This document shows positions 27,105 to 34,768 of a DNA stretch of 64,000 bases, piece after piece. Each line of letters opens with the position of its first letter. The stretch's first letter is position 1. The notes below the pieces were generated by a model, which was given only the letters and a program-made list of their open reading frames with translations, was not told the DNA's origin and did not search any database. Source of the stretch: Novosphingobium ovatum. GTDB taxonomy: Bacteria; Pseudomonadota; Alphaproteobacteria; Sphingomonadales; Sphingomonadaceae. The translations under genes and the position numbers were made by a program. The stretch is taken from contig NZ_JAAAPO010000003.1 of NCBI RefSeq assembly GCF_009909235.1, forward strand, positions 124,001-188,000, given 5' to 3'.

Positions 27105-27553
27105 CAGCGCTTCCTTGCCAGCCAGCCCGCCACCGCATCCAGTTCGGCATCGGTCATGTCCACACGGGTCTGCGGCGGCATGGCGTTCTTGCCATTGCGC
27201 ACCACCGCCTTGACGTAATCGGCGGTCAGGTCGGTCCGGTTGGCCAGAATCCCGGTTTCGGGCGGCTGGCCAGCCATGATGCGCTGTTTGGTCAACAGGT
27301 TGGTGCCCATGCCACCGGGCAGGTGGCAATAGCCGCACTGATGCTCAAACACCGCTTGCGGGTCGCGGCCACCGACCAGACGATTGCCCACCGGCTGCTC
27401 GGCGCGCATCTGATAGGGGGGGAATTGCGGTACGCCGCCGGGGCCCTTGGCCGGGCCGCCGGGCGCGGGGGCCTCACCCTTGCAGGCGGCCAGCGTGGCG
27501 ATCAGCACCACCGCCGCGCCCAGTGCCAGACGCTTGGTCAAAGACGTGCTCAT
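27104..27553 (-). CDS. Lipoprotein c-type cytochrome (flavocytochrome subunit)
   Basis: 149 residues with a lipoprotein signal (LIATLAAC, Cys24 as lipid site), a Pro/Gly-rich linker, then a single heme site CGYCH (Cys73, Cys76, His77) and a likely axial Met in NAMPP (Met125). Single-heme cytochromes beside VAO-type flavoproteins take electrons from the flavin, as PchC does in p-cresol methylhydroxylase. Here the protein is anchored rather than soluble. It overlaps the flavoprotein gene by four bases. Confidence 0.88.
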   Translation of the reverse strand: MSTSLTKRLALGAAVVLIATLAACKGEAPAPGGPAKGPGGVPQFPPYQMRAEQPVGNRLVGGRDPQAVFEHQCGYCHLPGGMGTNLLTKQRIMAGQPPETGILANRTDLTADYVKAVVRNGKNAMPPQTRVDMTDAELDAVAGWLARKR

Positions 27554-29127
27554 GCCCGGCCCTCCTGCTTCAGATCGCGATAGGCGGCAGGCCACACGCC
27601 CTGCTTGCCCGGGGCGATGATGCCGTTGGGGTCCAGCGCGTCCTTGATCTTCTCGTCAAAGCGGCGCAGCGCGTTGTTGTTGTAATCGAACGTGTCCATC
27701 ACCCGGTCCATCCAGCCCAGATGGGTGCGGTATTCGGCGTAACCGGCCTTGGCGGTCTCGTCGATCAGCGCGTTGAACAGCTTCTTCATGTTGTCGATCT
27801 GCGCGGCATTGTCGCGATCATACATCAACATGTTGACATTGTTGGCAAAACGCCCGCCGATGGTAAAGCTGGCATAGAAGTCGACATCGTGATCAGCGAT
27901 AATCTTGCGGCTGCGCTTCAGCTGACCCATGACATGTTCGCTGGTGGCCGGGACCACCGGCGAAAAGCCGAGATGCGCGCCGCGCCCACCGACCCAGTCC
28001 GACATCTGCAACGGCACCGCCGAGGGCGTCCCTAGCGAGATGTCCAGCGCGGGCTTTTCCTCGCCCTGACGCCACCACACCTCGAACGGCGGGGCGGACA
28101 GGTGGCGCTTGAACGCGGCCTTGATCACCTCGGCCTTGGCCTTGTTGACGTTCTCGTCGCCATACAGGCGGATCGACACGCGCCAATAGCCCAGCTTGTG
28201 CTCCTTGAGCAGTTCCTTGACGCGCCACTCGGGCATGGCGCTGGGCTTGTCCCAGAAATCCTTGCGCTGGCCCAGAATGACGATCTTGCCCAGCCAGCTG
28301 GGGATGAAGACGTTCTGTTCGATGATGCCGGCGATTTTCAGCGGGGTGATGGTGTCGATCACCCAGGCGATGTCGTCCTCTTCCGGGATGTCCCAGGTCA
28401 GTTCCAGGCTGGTTTCGGGGGCAGGTTGCAGCCACACGCCCGCCTTGGTCACCACGCCCAGATTGGATTGGCTGAAGGCCAGATCCCACGTCGGGCCATA
28501 GTTCATCGGGAACAGGTGCCATGCGGAATTGTTGTTCATCGCGCCCATGCCGGTGCGCAGCATGTCACCATCGGGCAGAACGACCTCCATCCCGCACAGG
28601 TTGCGCGCGTGCAGGCCATAGGGGGTGTAGCCGATGCCGTGCTCCAGCGCATTGCCCAGCACGCTGCCCCAGCCATTGCCGGGGACGCTCATCCACAATG
28701 GCGCCTTGGCGCGCTCGATCGCGTCATGCAGGTCGAAAAAGCCCACGCCCGGCTCGACCACGGCATAGGCCAGTTTGGGGTCCAGCTCGAGCACCTTGTT
28801 CATGCGGCCCATGTCCAGCACAACGCTGCCCTTGAGGCGCGGCGCGGCGGTGCCATAGCCCAGATTCTTGCCACGGGCGACCGGCCACAGTGGCACCTTG
28901 TGCTCATTGGCCAGACGCACGATCGCCTGAACTTCCTCGGTCGAGGACGGCGCGACGGCGGCACCGGCGGGCCATTGATCGATCGGACCGGGGGCGTAGA
29001 CATCGGCATAGGCGGTGCGATCGGCATCCGATGCCATGACCCATCCTTCGCCGACCACGCCAGCAAAGGCCTTGAGGGCCGTGTCGAACTGTTGCGGACT
29101 GATCCGCGGCGGCAAAGTCAGCTTCAC
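27550..29127 (-). CDS. FAD-linked oxidase, VAO/p-cresol methylhydroxylase family
   Basis: 525 residues. The PCMH-type FAD domain is clear: APSSTEEVQAIVRLANE, then RGKNLGYG (about residues 85-92) for the FAD pyrophosphate, VEPGVGFFDLHDAI, and a C-terminal cap and GIIAPGKQGVWP end typical of 4-cresol dehydrogenase, vanillyl-alcohol oxidase and eugenol hydroxylase. Such enzymes dehydrogenate para-alkylphenols to quinone methides that add water. The paired cytochrome indicates a dehydrogenase rather than an O2-using oxidase. No signal peptide is visible, although the cytochrome is exported. The VAO-type His pair is replaced by Asn-Asn in the GRFANNVNML segment, so flavin attachment may differ. 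Confidence 0.9.
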   Translation of the reverse strand: MKLTLPPRISPQQFDTALKAFAGVVGEGWVMASDADRTAYADVYAPGPIDQWPAGAAVAPSSTEEVQAIVRLANEHKVPLWPVARGKNLGYGTAAPRLKGSVVLDMGRMNKVLELDPKLAYAVVEPGVGFFDLHDAIERAKAPLWMSVPGNGWGSVLGNALEHGIGYTPYGLHARNLCGMEVVLPDGDMLRTGMGAMNNNSAWHLFPMNYGPTWDLAFSQSNLGVVTKAGVWLQPAPETSLELTWDIPEEDDIAWVIDTITPLKIAGIIEQNVFIPSWLGKIVILGQRKDFWDKPSAMPEWRVKELLKEHKLGYWRVSIRLYGDENVNKAKAEVIKAAFKRHLSAPPFEVWWRQGEEKPALDISLGTPSAVPLQMSDWVGGRGAHLGFSPVVPATSEHVMGQLKRSRKIIADHDVDFYASFTIGGRFANNVNMLMYDRDNAAQIDNMKKLFNALIDETAKAGYAEYRTHLGWMDRVMDTFDYNNNALRRFDEKIKDALDPNGIIAPGKQGVWPAAYRDLKQEGRA

Positions 29128-29152
29128 GGGCTGGGTCCTCTCCCAAACTTTC

Positions 29153-29164
29153 TAACAATTGTTA
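29153..29164. promoter_or_regulatory. Candidate operator upstream of the flavocytochrome operon
   Basis: TAACAATTGTTA is a perfect 12-bp palindrome, 26 bases before the flavoprotein ATG. Confidence 0.6.
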
Positions 29165-29290
29165 CCGACGATGCTGCACGGCGCGGGCGGCGTCAACGAA
29201 AAACAGCTTAGCACTGATATATTTTTGCGCCCGGCGGCTGGACGGGCCGCACCACTGGTCAGGCGATGCTAACACCACGCGCCCCCATGC

Positions 29291-29318
29291 AAAAGGGGCG
29301 GACCTTGCGGCCCGCCCC
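29291..29318 (-). terminator. Terminator of the first TonB receptor gene
   Basis: GGGGCGGACC (29295-29304) pairs with GGCCCGCCCC (29309-29318) with one mismatch; AAAA before it gives a T-run on the minus strand. Confidence 0.75.
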
Positions 29319-29350
29319 CCTTGTAGTCTGCCTTCAAATGCTGCGCAGCA

Positions 29351-31717
29351 TCAGAAGGTCTTCTTGACCGAGATCGCCCATTCACGCGGACGGCCCACGG
29401 TCGAGTAGCCGGTGCCAGCAAAGGCATACAGCGCCGCGAACCGGATCGGCAGCGTATAGTACTTGTCGAACAGGTTCGACACTTCCAGGCTGATGGCCAG
29501 ATCCTTGCCCGGGTTCTTCCAGGTCAGGCGCGCGTTGGCGAGCGTCATCGCGGGGTTGTAGTCCAGCGGTGCGGTGATCGCCAGGCGGCCCAGGCTTTGG
29601 CGGCCGGTGTGGGCCAGATCGAGGCGCGGCGTCAGCGTGCCGTTGCTGCCCATATCGGCGTCATACTGCACACCGAGCGACCATTTCCAGTTGGGCGAGG
29701 TGATCGGGTCGGTCAGCTTGATCGAGGTGACCTGCGAGCTGATGCGGCTCCATTCACCGTCGATGTAGCTGAGCGCGCCATCGATCGCCAGGCCGGGCAC
29801 CGGGGTGGCCGACATTTCCAGTTCGAAGCCGTACATCTTGCCGTCACCCGCGTTCTGGATCGCGGCGCAGGGGAACGGATCGGTGCCGGGGGCAAAGCCG
29901 TCCAGCAGCGAGCAGTCCGAAATCGGCAGCTGCATGTTCTTGTAATCGTTGTAGAACACCGACGCGTTCAGGCGCAGACGACGATCCAGCCAGTCGGTCT
30001 TCACACCACCTTCATACGCGGTCAGCGTTTCGGGGCGGAAGGTGCCGTTGGTGGCCTGCGTGCGGGTGAACGGACGCGCGGTGACACCACCGCCCTTGAA
30101 GCCGGTGCTGACGGTCGCATAGGCCATCACATTGGGGCTGAAGCGGTAGTCGGCCGAAATGCGCCAGTCGACCTTTTCGCCGTCATAGTTGGCCACCGCG
30201 CCGTTCAGAGCGCCCACGCCGAACGGATCGACCAGCGTGCCACCATCCCAGCGGATGCGGGTGAAGGTGTAGTCCTTGTGCTCCTTGGTGTAGCGCAGAC
30301 CACCGGTCAGGGTCAGGCCTTCCATCGGGTGCAGGATGACGGTGCCGAACGCGGCCTTCGAGTTGGCGCGGATCGGGTCGTTACCGGTGAACTGCAGGTA
30401 CAGGGCAGGAACGCCCGGCACGATGTAGCGGATGTCCTGACGGGTGAAATACACCGAAGTCTGGTCATTGTAGAAACCGCCCAGGGTCCACTCACCCAGC
30501 GAGCCGATCTTGCCGTTGACACGCAGTTCCTGGCTGAAGAACTTGAACGTCAGGTCGTTGTAACCCGCGCCCGCGATCGTCGAATACGGGGTGTAATCGT
30601 CGTCGGTGCCAAAGATCTGGTGATACTTGCGATAGGCCGTGATCGATGTGATCTTCAGGTCATCGCTCAGGCTGTAGGTCGCGTTGCTCGACACGCCCCA
30701 GCCGCTGAACGTCAGGTTCGAGGGCATCGAGTAGGACTGGCCAGCCTGACCACCAGCGGCCATGTAGAAGTTGGCGTAGGTGCAGAAGCGACCGCAGGTG
30801 AAGTCCACGCCGCCGGTCTTGGCCGTGTTCATCGAGGTGATCACGCCAGCCGCATTGGTGCGGTTTTCGTACGAGTAATCGCCGATGATCGTCCAGTCGA
30901 ACTTGTCGCTCGGGTTGTAACGGATCGAGGCGCGCACACCGGTGTAGTTCTTTTCACCCAGCTTGCCGACGATGCAGTCCTTGCCCGAACCGGCGCTGGC
31001 GGTAATGCCCAGCGAGTTGCCCGGGTTGGCGCAGCCATAGTCGACCATGTTCACATAGCCGTCCTGACGCTTGTACACGCCCGAAACGCGCATGAACACC
31101 GTGTCGGTCAGCGCGAAGTTGGCGCTGGCGCGCAGGTCAACGCGGTTGCGCGCGCCATAGGCGGCTTCGACCATGCCCGAATTGGTGGCGTTCGGCTTGA
31201 CCGAGAACAGCTTGATCGCGCCGCCGATCGAGTTACGGCCGGTCAGCGTGCCCTGCGGGCCGCGCAGTACTTCGACGCGCTCCAGATCCAGCAGATCCAT
31301 GACCGAACCGGTCAGCGTCGCGTAATACACGTCATCGACATACATGCCCACGCCCGGTTCATAGGCGGGGTTGAAGTCATACTGGCCGATGCCACGGATA
31401 TAGGCGGCCATCGACGAACCAAAAGCGCCGCCCATCGGGGTCAGCGACACGTTCGGGGCCTGCGCGGCAATCTGCGAGATGTCGGTCTGGTTGCGCGATT
31501 TGAGCAGGTCTGCGTTGACCGCGGTGATCGAGAGTGGCGTGTCCTGCAGCTTCTGGCTGCGGAACTGCGCGGTCACGACGATTTCCTTGGTGGTGGCGCT
31601 GTCGTCAGCGGCCGGTGCCGGCTCTGCTGCAAACGCCGGAGCGGCGATCGCCATAGCCATCACGCTGGCCGCGACAGTCATGCGTGCACGGGTATTGGTG
31701 CCAAAAAGCTTGGCCAT
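29351..31717 (-). CDS. TonB-dependent outer-membrane receptor
   Basis: About 788 residues. A signal peptide (to AAPAFAAEP) is followed by a TonB-box-like EIVVTAQ segment, the plug ([34 protein letters not shown]) and a 22-strand barrel ending in the aromatic KKTF. It imports a large or hydrophobic substrate across the outer membrane using TonB energy; in sphingomonads such receptors take up aromatic oligomers, ddv-type lignin dimers among them. The Met of MAKLFGTN has AGGAGAGGGA upstream. It is divergent from the MarR gene and strongly similar to the receptor at 50675-53203. Confidence 0.93.
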   Translation of the reverse strand: MAKLFGTNTRARMTVAASVMAMAIAAPAFAAEPAPAADDSATTKEIVVTAQFRSQKLQDTPLSITAVNADLLKSRNQTDISQIAAQAPNVSLTPMGGAFGSSMAAYIRGIGQYDFNPAYEPGVGMYVDDVYYATLTGSVMDLLDLERVEVLRGPQGTLTGRNSIGGAIKLFSVKPNATNSGMVEAAYGARNRVDLRASANFALTDTVFMRVSGVYKRQDGYVNMVDYGCANPGNSLGITASAGSGKDCIVGKLGEKNYTGVRASIRYNPSDKFDWTIIGDYSYENRTNAAGVITSMNTAKTGGVDFTCGRFCTYANFYMAAGGQAGQSYSMPSNLTFSGWGVSSNATYSLSDDLKITSITAYRKYHQIFGTDDDYTPYSTIAGAGYNDLTFKFFSQELRVNGKIGSLGEWTLGGFYNDQTSVYFTRQDIRYIVPGVPALYLQFTGNDPIRANSKAAFGTVILHPMEGLTLTGGLRYTKEHKDYTFTRIRWDGGTLVDPFGVGALNGAVANYDGEKVDWRISADYRFSPNVMAYATVSTGFKGGGVTARPFTRTQATNGTFRPETLTAYEGGVKTDWLDRRLRLNASVFYNDYKNMQLPISDCSLLDGFAPGTDPFPCAAIQNAGDGKMYGFELEMSATPVPGLAIDGALSYIDGEWSRISSQVTSIKLTDPITSPNWKWSLGVQYDADMGSNGTLTPRLDLAHTGRQSLGRLAITAPLDYNPAMTLANARLTWKNPGKDLAISLEVSNLFDKYYTLPIRFAALYAFAGTGYSTVGRPREWAISVKKTF

Positions 31718-31752
31718 ATTTCCCTCTCCTATATAGGGCTCTGCGGGCCCAA

Positions 31753-31777
31753 CCAATATTGTTCGTAGTGCATACAA
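31753..31777. promoter_or_regulatory. Candidate operator between TonB receptor and marR-type gene
   Basis: On the minus strand TTGTATGC (31770-31777) is followed by ACTAC and GAACAATATTGG, the same order and spacing as at 33531-33555 (TTGTATGC, then TAC and AACAAT). A separate CGCTTG-G-CAAGCG inverted repeat follows at 31784-31796. Confidence 0.55.
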
Positions 31778-31916
31778 ACGTTTCGCTTGGCAAGCGTTTG
31801 TCACGCTTTTTTTGATTGGTGGCGAATGTGGTGCGAAAAAGCAACATTCGTTAATTTCCCATATGGAGCAAATATAGACTTGCGCCCGGGGGCTGACCGA
31901 GAATACCGACGCGGTG

Positions 31917-32450
31917 ATGAACGCAAACCTCCCTTCGACGGACCCGGCCCCGGTTGTGGCCGGGCTGCCAGATGACGCCTGCCTGACCGATCAGGAGGAG
32001 CGGCTTTATGCTTTGCTGATCCGCCTGCTGAAAATGGCCAGCCTGATGGCCACCCCGATGAAGGTGGGGGTGTGCGATCCGGCCGGCGTCACCCCGAACG
32101 AGGCCAAGACGCTGATGGCGCTGGCGGGGGAAGGGCCGATGGCCGGGCATGATCTGGTGACGATCAATGGCATGGCGCCGATGAATGTCAGCCGGGCGAT
32201 TGCCTCGCTGCGTGATCGCGGCTGGCTGGTGGATGCGGTGGACCCGGAAAACCGCCGCCGCCGCCCGGTTTGCCTGACCGAGGCGGGCGAGGAGGCCTAT
32301 CGCGCGATGATGCCCAGCCTGACCGGGCTGGCCAGCGATGTGCTCTCGGCGCTGACTCAGCGGCAGCAGCGCGAGATGATCGGTCTGACTGATATCGTGC
32401 TGGAACGGCTGGCGGCGTGGACCGGGCCGGAGGGCGGCGAAGAAGGGTGA
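31917..32450 (+). CDS. MarR family transcriptional regulator
   Basis: About 177 residues. A helical dimerisation N-terminus is followed by a winged helix (about residues 60-125): GVTPNEAKTLMAL, NGMAPMNVSRAIASLRDRGWL as recognition helix and a wing at DPENRRRRPVCLTEAGEEA, which is the MarR pattern. It is the only transcription factor in the island, divergent from the TonB receptor with the shared motif between them, so it is the best candidate for controlling the regulon and sensing its ligand. A GTG one codon upstream is an alternative start. Confidence 0.88.
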   Translation: MNANLPSTDPAPVVAGLPDDACLTDQEERLYALLIRLLKMASLMATPMKVGVCDPAGVTPNEAKTLMALAGEGPMAGHDLVTINGMAPMNVSRAIASLRDRGWLVDAVDPENRRRRPVCLTEAGEEAYRAMMPSLTGLASDVLSALTQRQQREMIGLTDIVLERLAAWTGPEGGEEG

Positions 32451-32472
32451 GGGCGGTGCGAATGCGCGCCCG

Positions 32473-32622
32473 TTAACCCAGCCACAGGTATAGTCCCGCA
32501 GCGATCAGGGCGACGGGCGCGATGGCCGCCACAGCGCAACCGCCAGCGCCCCAGCGCGCCGACGCCCATTCGGCGAGCCCTTGCCACAGTGCGCCGATGA
32601 TGTCGAAATCGGGCTCGATCAT
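32473..32622 (-). CDS. Small single-TM protein (49 aa), unknown
   Basis: An open frame begins MIEPDFDIIGALWQG, has a WASARWGAG linker and one hydrophobic helix (about residues 28-47, CAVAAIAPVALIAAGLYLW) and ends WLG. The balance of an acidic amphipathic N-terminus and a clean membrane helix looks like a real protein, but the ribosome binding site is weak. It lies between the convergent ends of the MarR gene and the NTF2 gene. Confidence 0.45.
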   Translation of the reverse strand: MIEPDFDIIGALWQGLAEWASARWGAGGCAVAAIAPVALIAAGLYLWLG

Positions 32623-32676
32623 ACCACGATACTGGTGCGCGGCAAGTGATGCGTCAATGCCCGGCCGCCGTCACGC

Positions 32677-32712
32677 AAAACGGGTGGGCCAGCCCGCAGC
32701 CAGCCCACCCGT
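32677..32712 (-). terminator. Terminator of the NTF2-like gene
   Basis: ACGGGTGGGC (32680-32689) pairs perfectly with GCCCACCCGT (32703-32712); AAAA on the 5' side gives T bases on the minus strand. Confidence 0.75.
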
Positions 32713-32787
32713 CAGACCGCCGCCCCGCCTGTCCGCCCCGGTGGAGGAGGATGGAAAACGGGCGGGCAGGGCGCGGAAAAGCGGTGT

Positions 32788-33483
32788 TTACTTGGGTTCC
32801 TGGCCCGCCAGCAGCTTGCCAAAGCGCGGGTGGGCAAAGTGCATGGGCACGTCATGGCGATGCGGCCAGGTCTGGCGCAGCTCTTCGGTGCGGATATAGT
32901 CCGGGCCGAAGGGATTGGCCGGATAGCACTCGATCGCGGGCTGGAGGTGGCTGATGGTCTTGGCCCAGCCGGTCTCGTAATCGCCCTGCCACTGCATCAT
33001 GTAGTCCAGACGCTGGATCTTCCAGACGCCGTCTTCCTTGACGTAGTCGTTCTCATAGATGCCCGCTTCCATGAATTGCAGCGGCACGCCCTCGGGCTTG
33101 AATTCGCGGCTTTCGTGGCTGCCGCCAAACAGCATGCCGCGGAACCGGCCCTTGGCGGTCTGGCCATCGGGGGCGATGGTGATGATGTCCTGCATCTGGA
33201 AATGGTCCAGCAGGAAGCCATAGGCCGGGCCTTCCTCACCGGGGGCCAGGAACAGCGACTTGAACCAGGTGCCATACAGGCGATAGGCGCCCTCGCGGCC
33301 CTTGTAGACGCCCGAGAGGAAGATCACCTCGCCATCCTTGGCAAACAGGTCGGCCACGTCATCGGCGCGGTTGAAATCGATGTAATAGCCATAGGCCCAG
33401 TGCAAACGGCGGATGGCGTTGATGTCCTCCAGCTCCTGCACGCGCCGCTCCAGCACCGCCAGGCGGTTTTCGGTCTCGCTCAT
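32788..33483 (-). CDS. NTF2/SnoaL-fold protein (SnoaL_4-like), candidate lyase or hydrolase
   Basis: 231 residues. A coiled N-terminus (RLAVLERRVQELEDINAIRRLHWAYGYYID) leads into the SnoaL cone fold with FNRADDVADLFAKDGEVIF and the closing IYENDYVKEDGVWKIQRLDYMMQW strands. Cofactor-free NTF2-like enzymes of this type include the sphingomonad diarylpropane deformylase LdpA, which makes lignostilbene; that parallel is suggestive because a lignostilbene dioxygenase is in this island, but residue-level identity was not tested. It is divergent from a LigD-like SDR, with the shared motif between them. Confidence 0.8.
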   Translation of the reverse strand: MSETENRLAVLERRVQELEDINAIRRLHWAYGYYIDFNRADDVADLFAKDGEVIFLSGVYKGREGAYRLYGTWFKSLFLAPGEEGPAYGFLLDHFQMQDIITIAPDGQTAKGRFRGMLFGGSHESREFKPEGVPLQFMEAGIYENDYVKEDGVWKIQRLDYMMQWQGDYETGWAKTISHLQPAIECYPANPFGPDYIRTEELRQTWPHRHDVPMHFAHPRFGKLLAGQEPK

Positions 33484-33530
33484 ATGTCTCTCCCAAAGAA
33501 TCAAAAATGCGTTTTGAAGTCTGGACTTCT

Positions 33531-33555
33531 TTGTATGCGATACTAACAATCGTTA
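33531..33555. promoter_or_regulatory. Candidate operator between NTF2-like gene and SDR
   Basis: TTGTATGCGATAC (33531-33543) followed directly by TAACAATCGTTA (33544-33555) in the 95-base divergent promoter. It is the fullest example of the island motif. Confidence 0.65.
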
Positions 33556-33578
33556 CGCGTTTGGCGAGAGGAAAAAAC

Positions 33579-34520
33579 ATGGGTACGAGCGAATACGTGG
33601 TGCCCGCCGGTTGGGCGGGGCGGGTGGCTTTTGTCAGCGGCGGCGTGTCGGGGTTGGGCTTTGGCATCGCGCGCGCACTGGCCGAGGCGGGGATGCGTCT
33701 GGCGCTGTCCTACCGCAACGAGGATTACCGCAGCAAAGCCGCAGCATGGTTTGCCCAAAATGGCCACGAAGAACCGCTGTGGATCAAGCTGGACGTGACC
33801 GACCGCGAGGGTTTTGCCGCCGCCGCCGCCACCGTCGAGGCGCATTTTGGCGCGGTGCATGTGGTGGTGAACAATGCGGGCGTCTCGGTCTTTGGCGACA
33901 CGGCCGAGGCCTCCTATGCCGACTATGACTGGATCATGGGGGTGAACTTTGGCGGGGTGGTCAATGGGGTGGTCTCGTTCCTGCCCGCGCTGCGCCGCGC
34001 GAGTGGCCGCCGCCATGTGGTCAACATCGCCAGCATGGCGGCCTATTTGTCGGGCCCGCAGGCCGGTATATATACCGCCAGTAAATTTGCGGTACGCGGA
34101 TTGACCGAAAGCCTGCGCTACAATCTGGTGCCGCACGGCATCGGCTGTTCGCTGGTGTGCCCGGCGCTGGTGGCGACCAATGCGTGGGATTCTGCCTTTC
34201 GCCGCCCGGCCGAATTTGGCGCGTCCGGCTTTGGCGATGTGAACGCCGACGAATTGACCAAATTCGGCAAGGCGTTTGAGGCAGGCATGGACCCGCTGGA
34301 GGCCGGACGCCGCATTCTGGCGGGGATGGATGCGGATCGCGGGCTGATCTTTACCCACCCCGAATTCGCCGAGGACTTTGCCGCGATCTATCAGGACAGC
34401 CTGGCCGCCCTGCCACAGGAAGACGCACCGGCCGAGCGGTTGGAGGTCGAGCGCATGCGCCGCGCCGCCAACAAGGCTGCTCTGGAGGGAAAGTCGATCA
34501 GTATCAATGATTTGACGTAA
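33579..34520 (+). CDS. SDR dehydrogenase similar to LigD-type C-alpha dehydrogenases
   Basis: 313 residues, the length of LigD, LigL, LigN and LigO. The Rossmann motif GGVSGLGFG is at about residues 21-29, NNAG at 98-101, and the catalytic Ser152, Tyr165 and Lys169 (YTASK) are in place. The region between (YDWIMGVNFGGVVNGVVSFLPAL) and the RPAEFGASGF segment follow LigD closely. LigD oxidises the C-alpha alcohol of beta-aryl ether dimers, giving the ketone cleaved by LigF. With the LigF-like GSTs nearby, this is the expected partner. GAGAGGAAAAAAC precedes the ATG. Confidence 0.9.
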   Translation: MGTSEYVVPAGWAGRVAFVSGGVSGLGFGIARALAEAGMRLALSYRNEDYRSKAAAWFAQNGHEEPLWIKLDVTDREGFAAAAATVEAHFGAVHVVVNNAGVSVFGDTAEASYADYDWIMGVNFGGVVNGVVSFLPALRRASGRRHVVNIASMAAYLSGPQAGIYTASKFAVRGLTESLRYNLVPHGIGCSLVCPALVATNAWDSAFRRPAEFGASGFGDVNADELTKFGKAFEAGMDPLEAGRRILAGMDADRGLIFTHPEFAEDFAAIYQDSLAALPQEDAPAERLEVERMRRAANKAALEGKSISINDLT

Positions 34521-34527
34521 GGGGAAG

Positions 34528-34766
34528 GGGAGGAGGGGCCTCCGGCGGCAAAGGGCGGGGGCCCTTTGCAATCCCCGTCATGTCGATGACGCGCCACGGG
34601 TTCCCCCATGCGTAACGCCGCTGCGCCGCAGGCTTTTAAGGCGGCTGCGCGGCGGGAGCAAAACACAACTGATTAATGGGATTGCAAAGGGTGATCCTTG
34701 TTGGTCGCATTTCTCAAGAGAAATGCTTGGGGCCCTTTGCCCGCCGGAGGCCCCCTTCATCCCCTG
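34528..34766. repeat. Nested inverted repeat between convergent genes
   Basis: Outer arms GGCCTCCGGCGGCAAAGGGC (34537-34556) and 34732-34752 pair with one insertion. Inner arms 34562-34575 and GGGATTGCAAAGGG (34678-34691) pair perfectly over 14 bases. Local hairpins sit at 34549-34568 (CAAAGGGC/GCCCTTTG) and 34707-34726 (GCATTTCTC/GAGAAATGC). It fills the 248-base gap between two gene ends and may act as a bidirectional terminator or a BIME-like repeat. Confidence 0.75.
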
Positions 34767-34768
34767 CC

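Noticed and set aside
29597..31768. A 723-codon plus-strand frame opposite the first TonB receptor
   Set aside because: Same reason: no motif or signal, and the composition of a mirrored GC-rich gene.
34528..34766. Insertion sequence remnant
   Set aside because: Inverted repeats are present but no transposase fragment or target-site duplication was seen.
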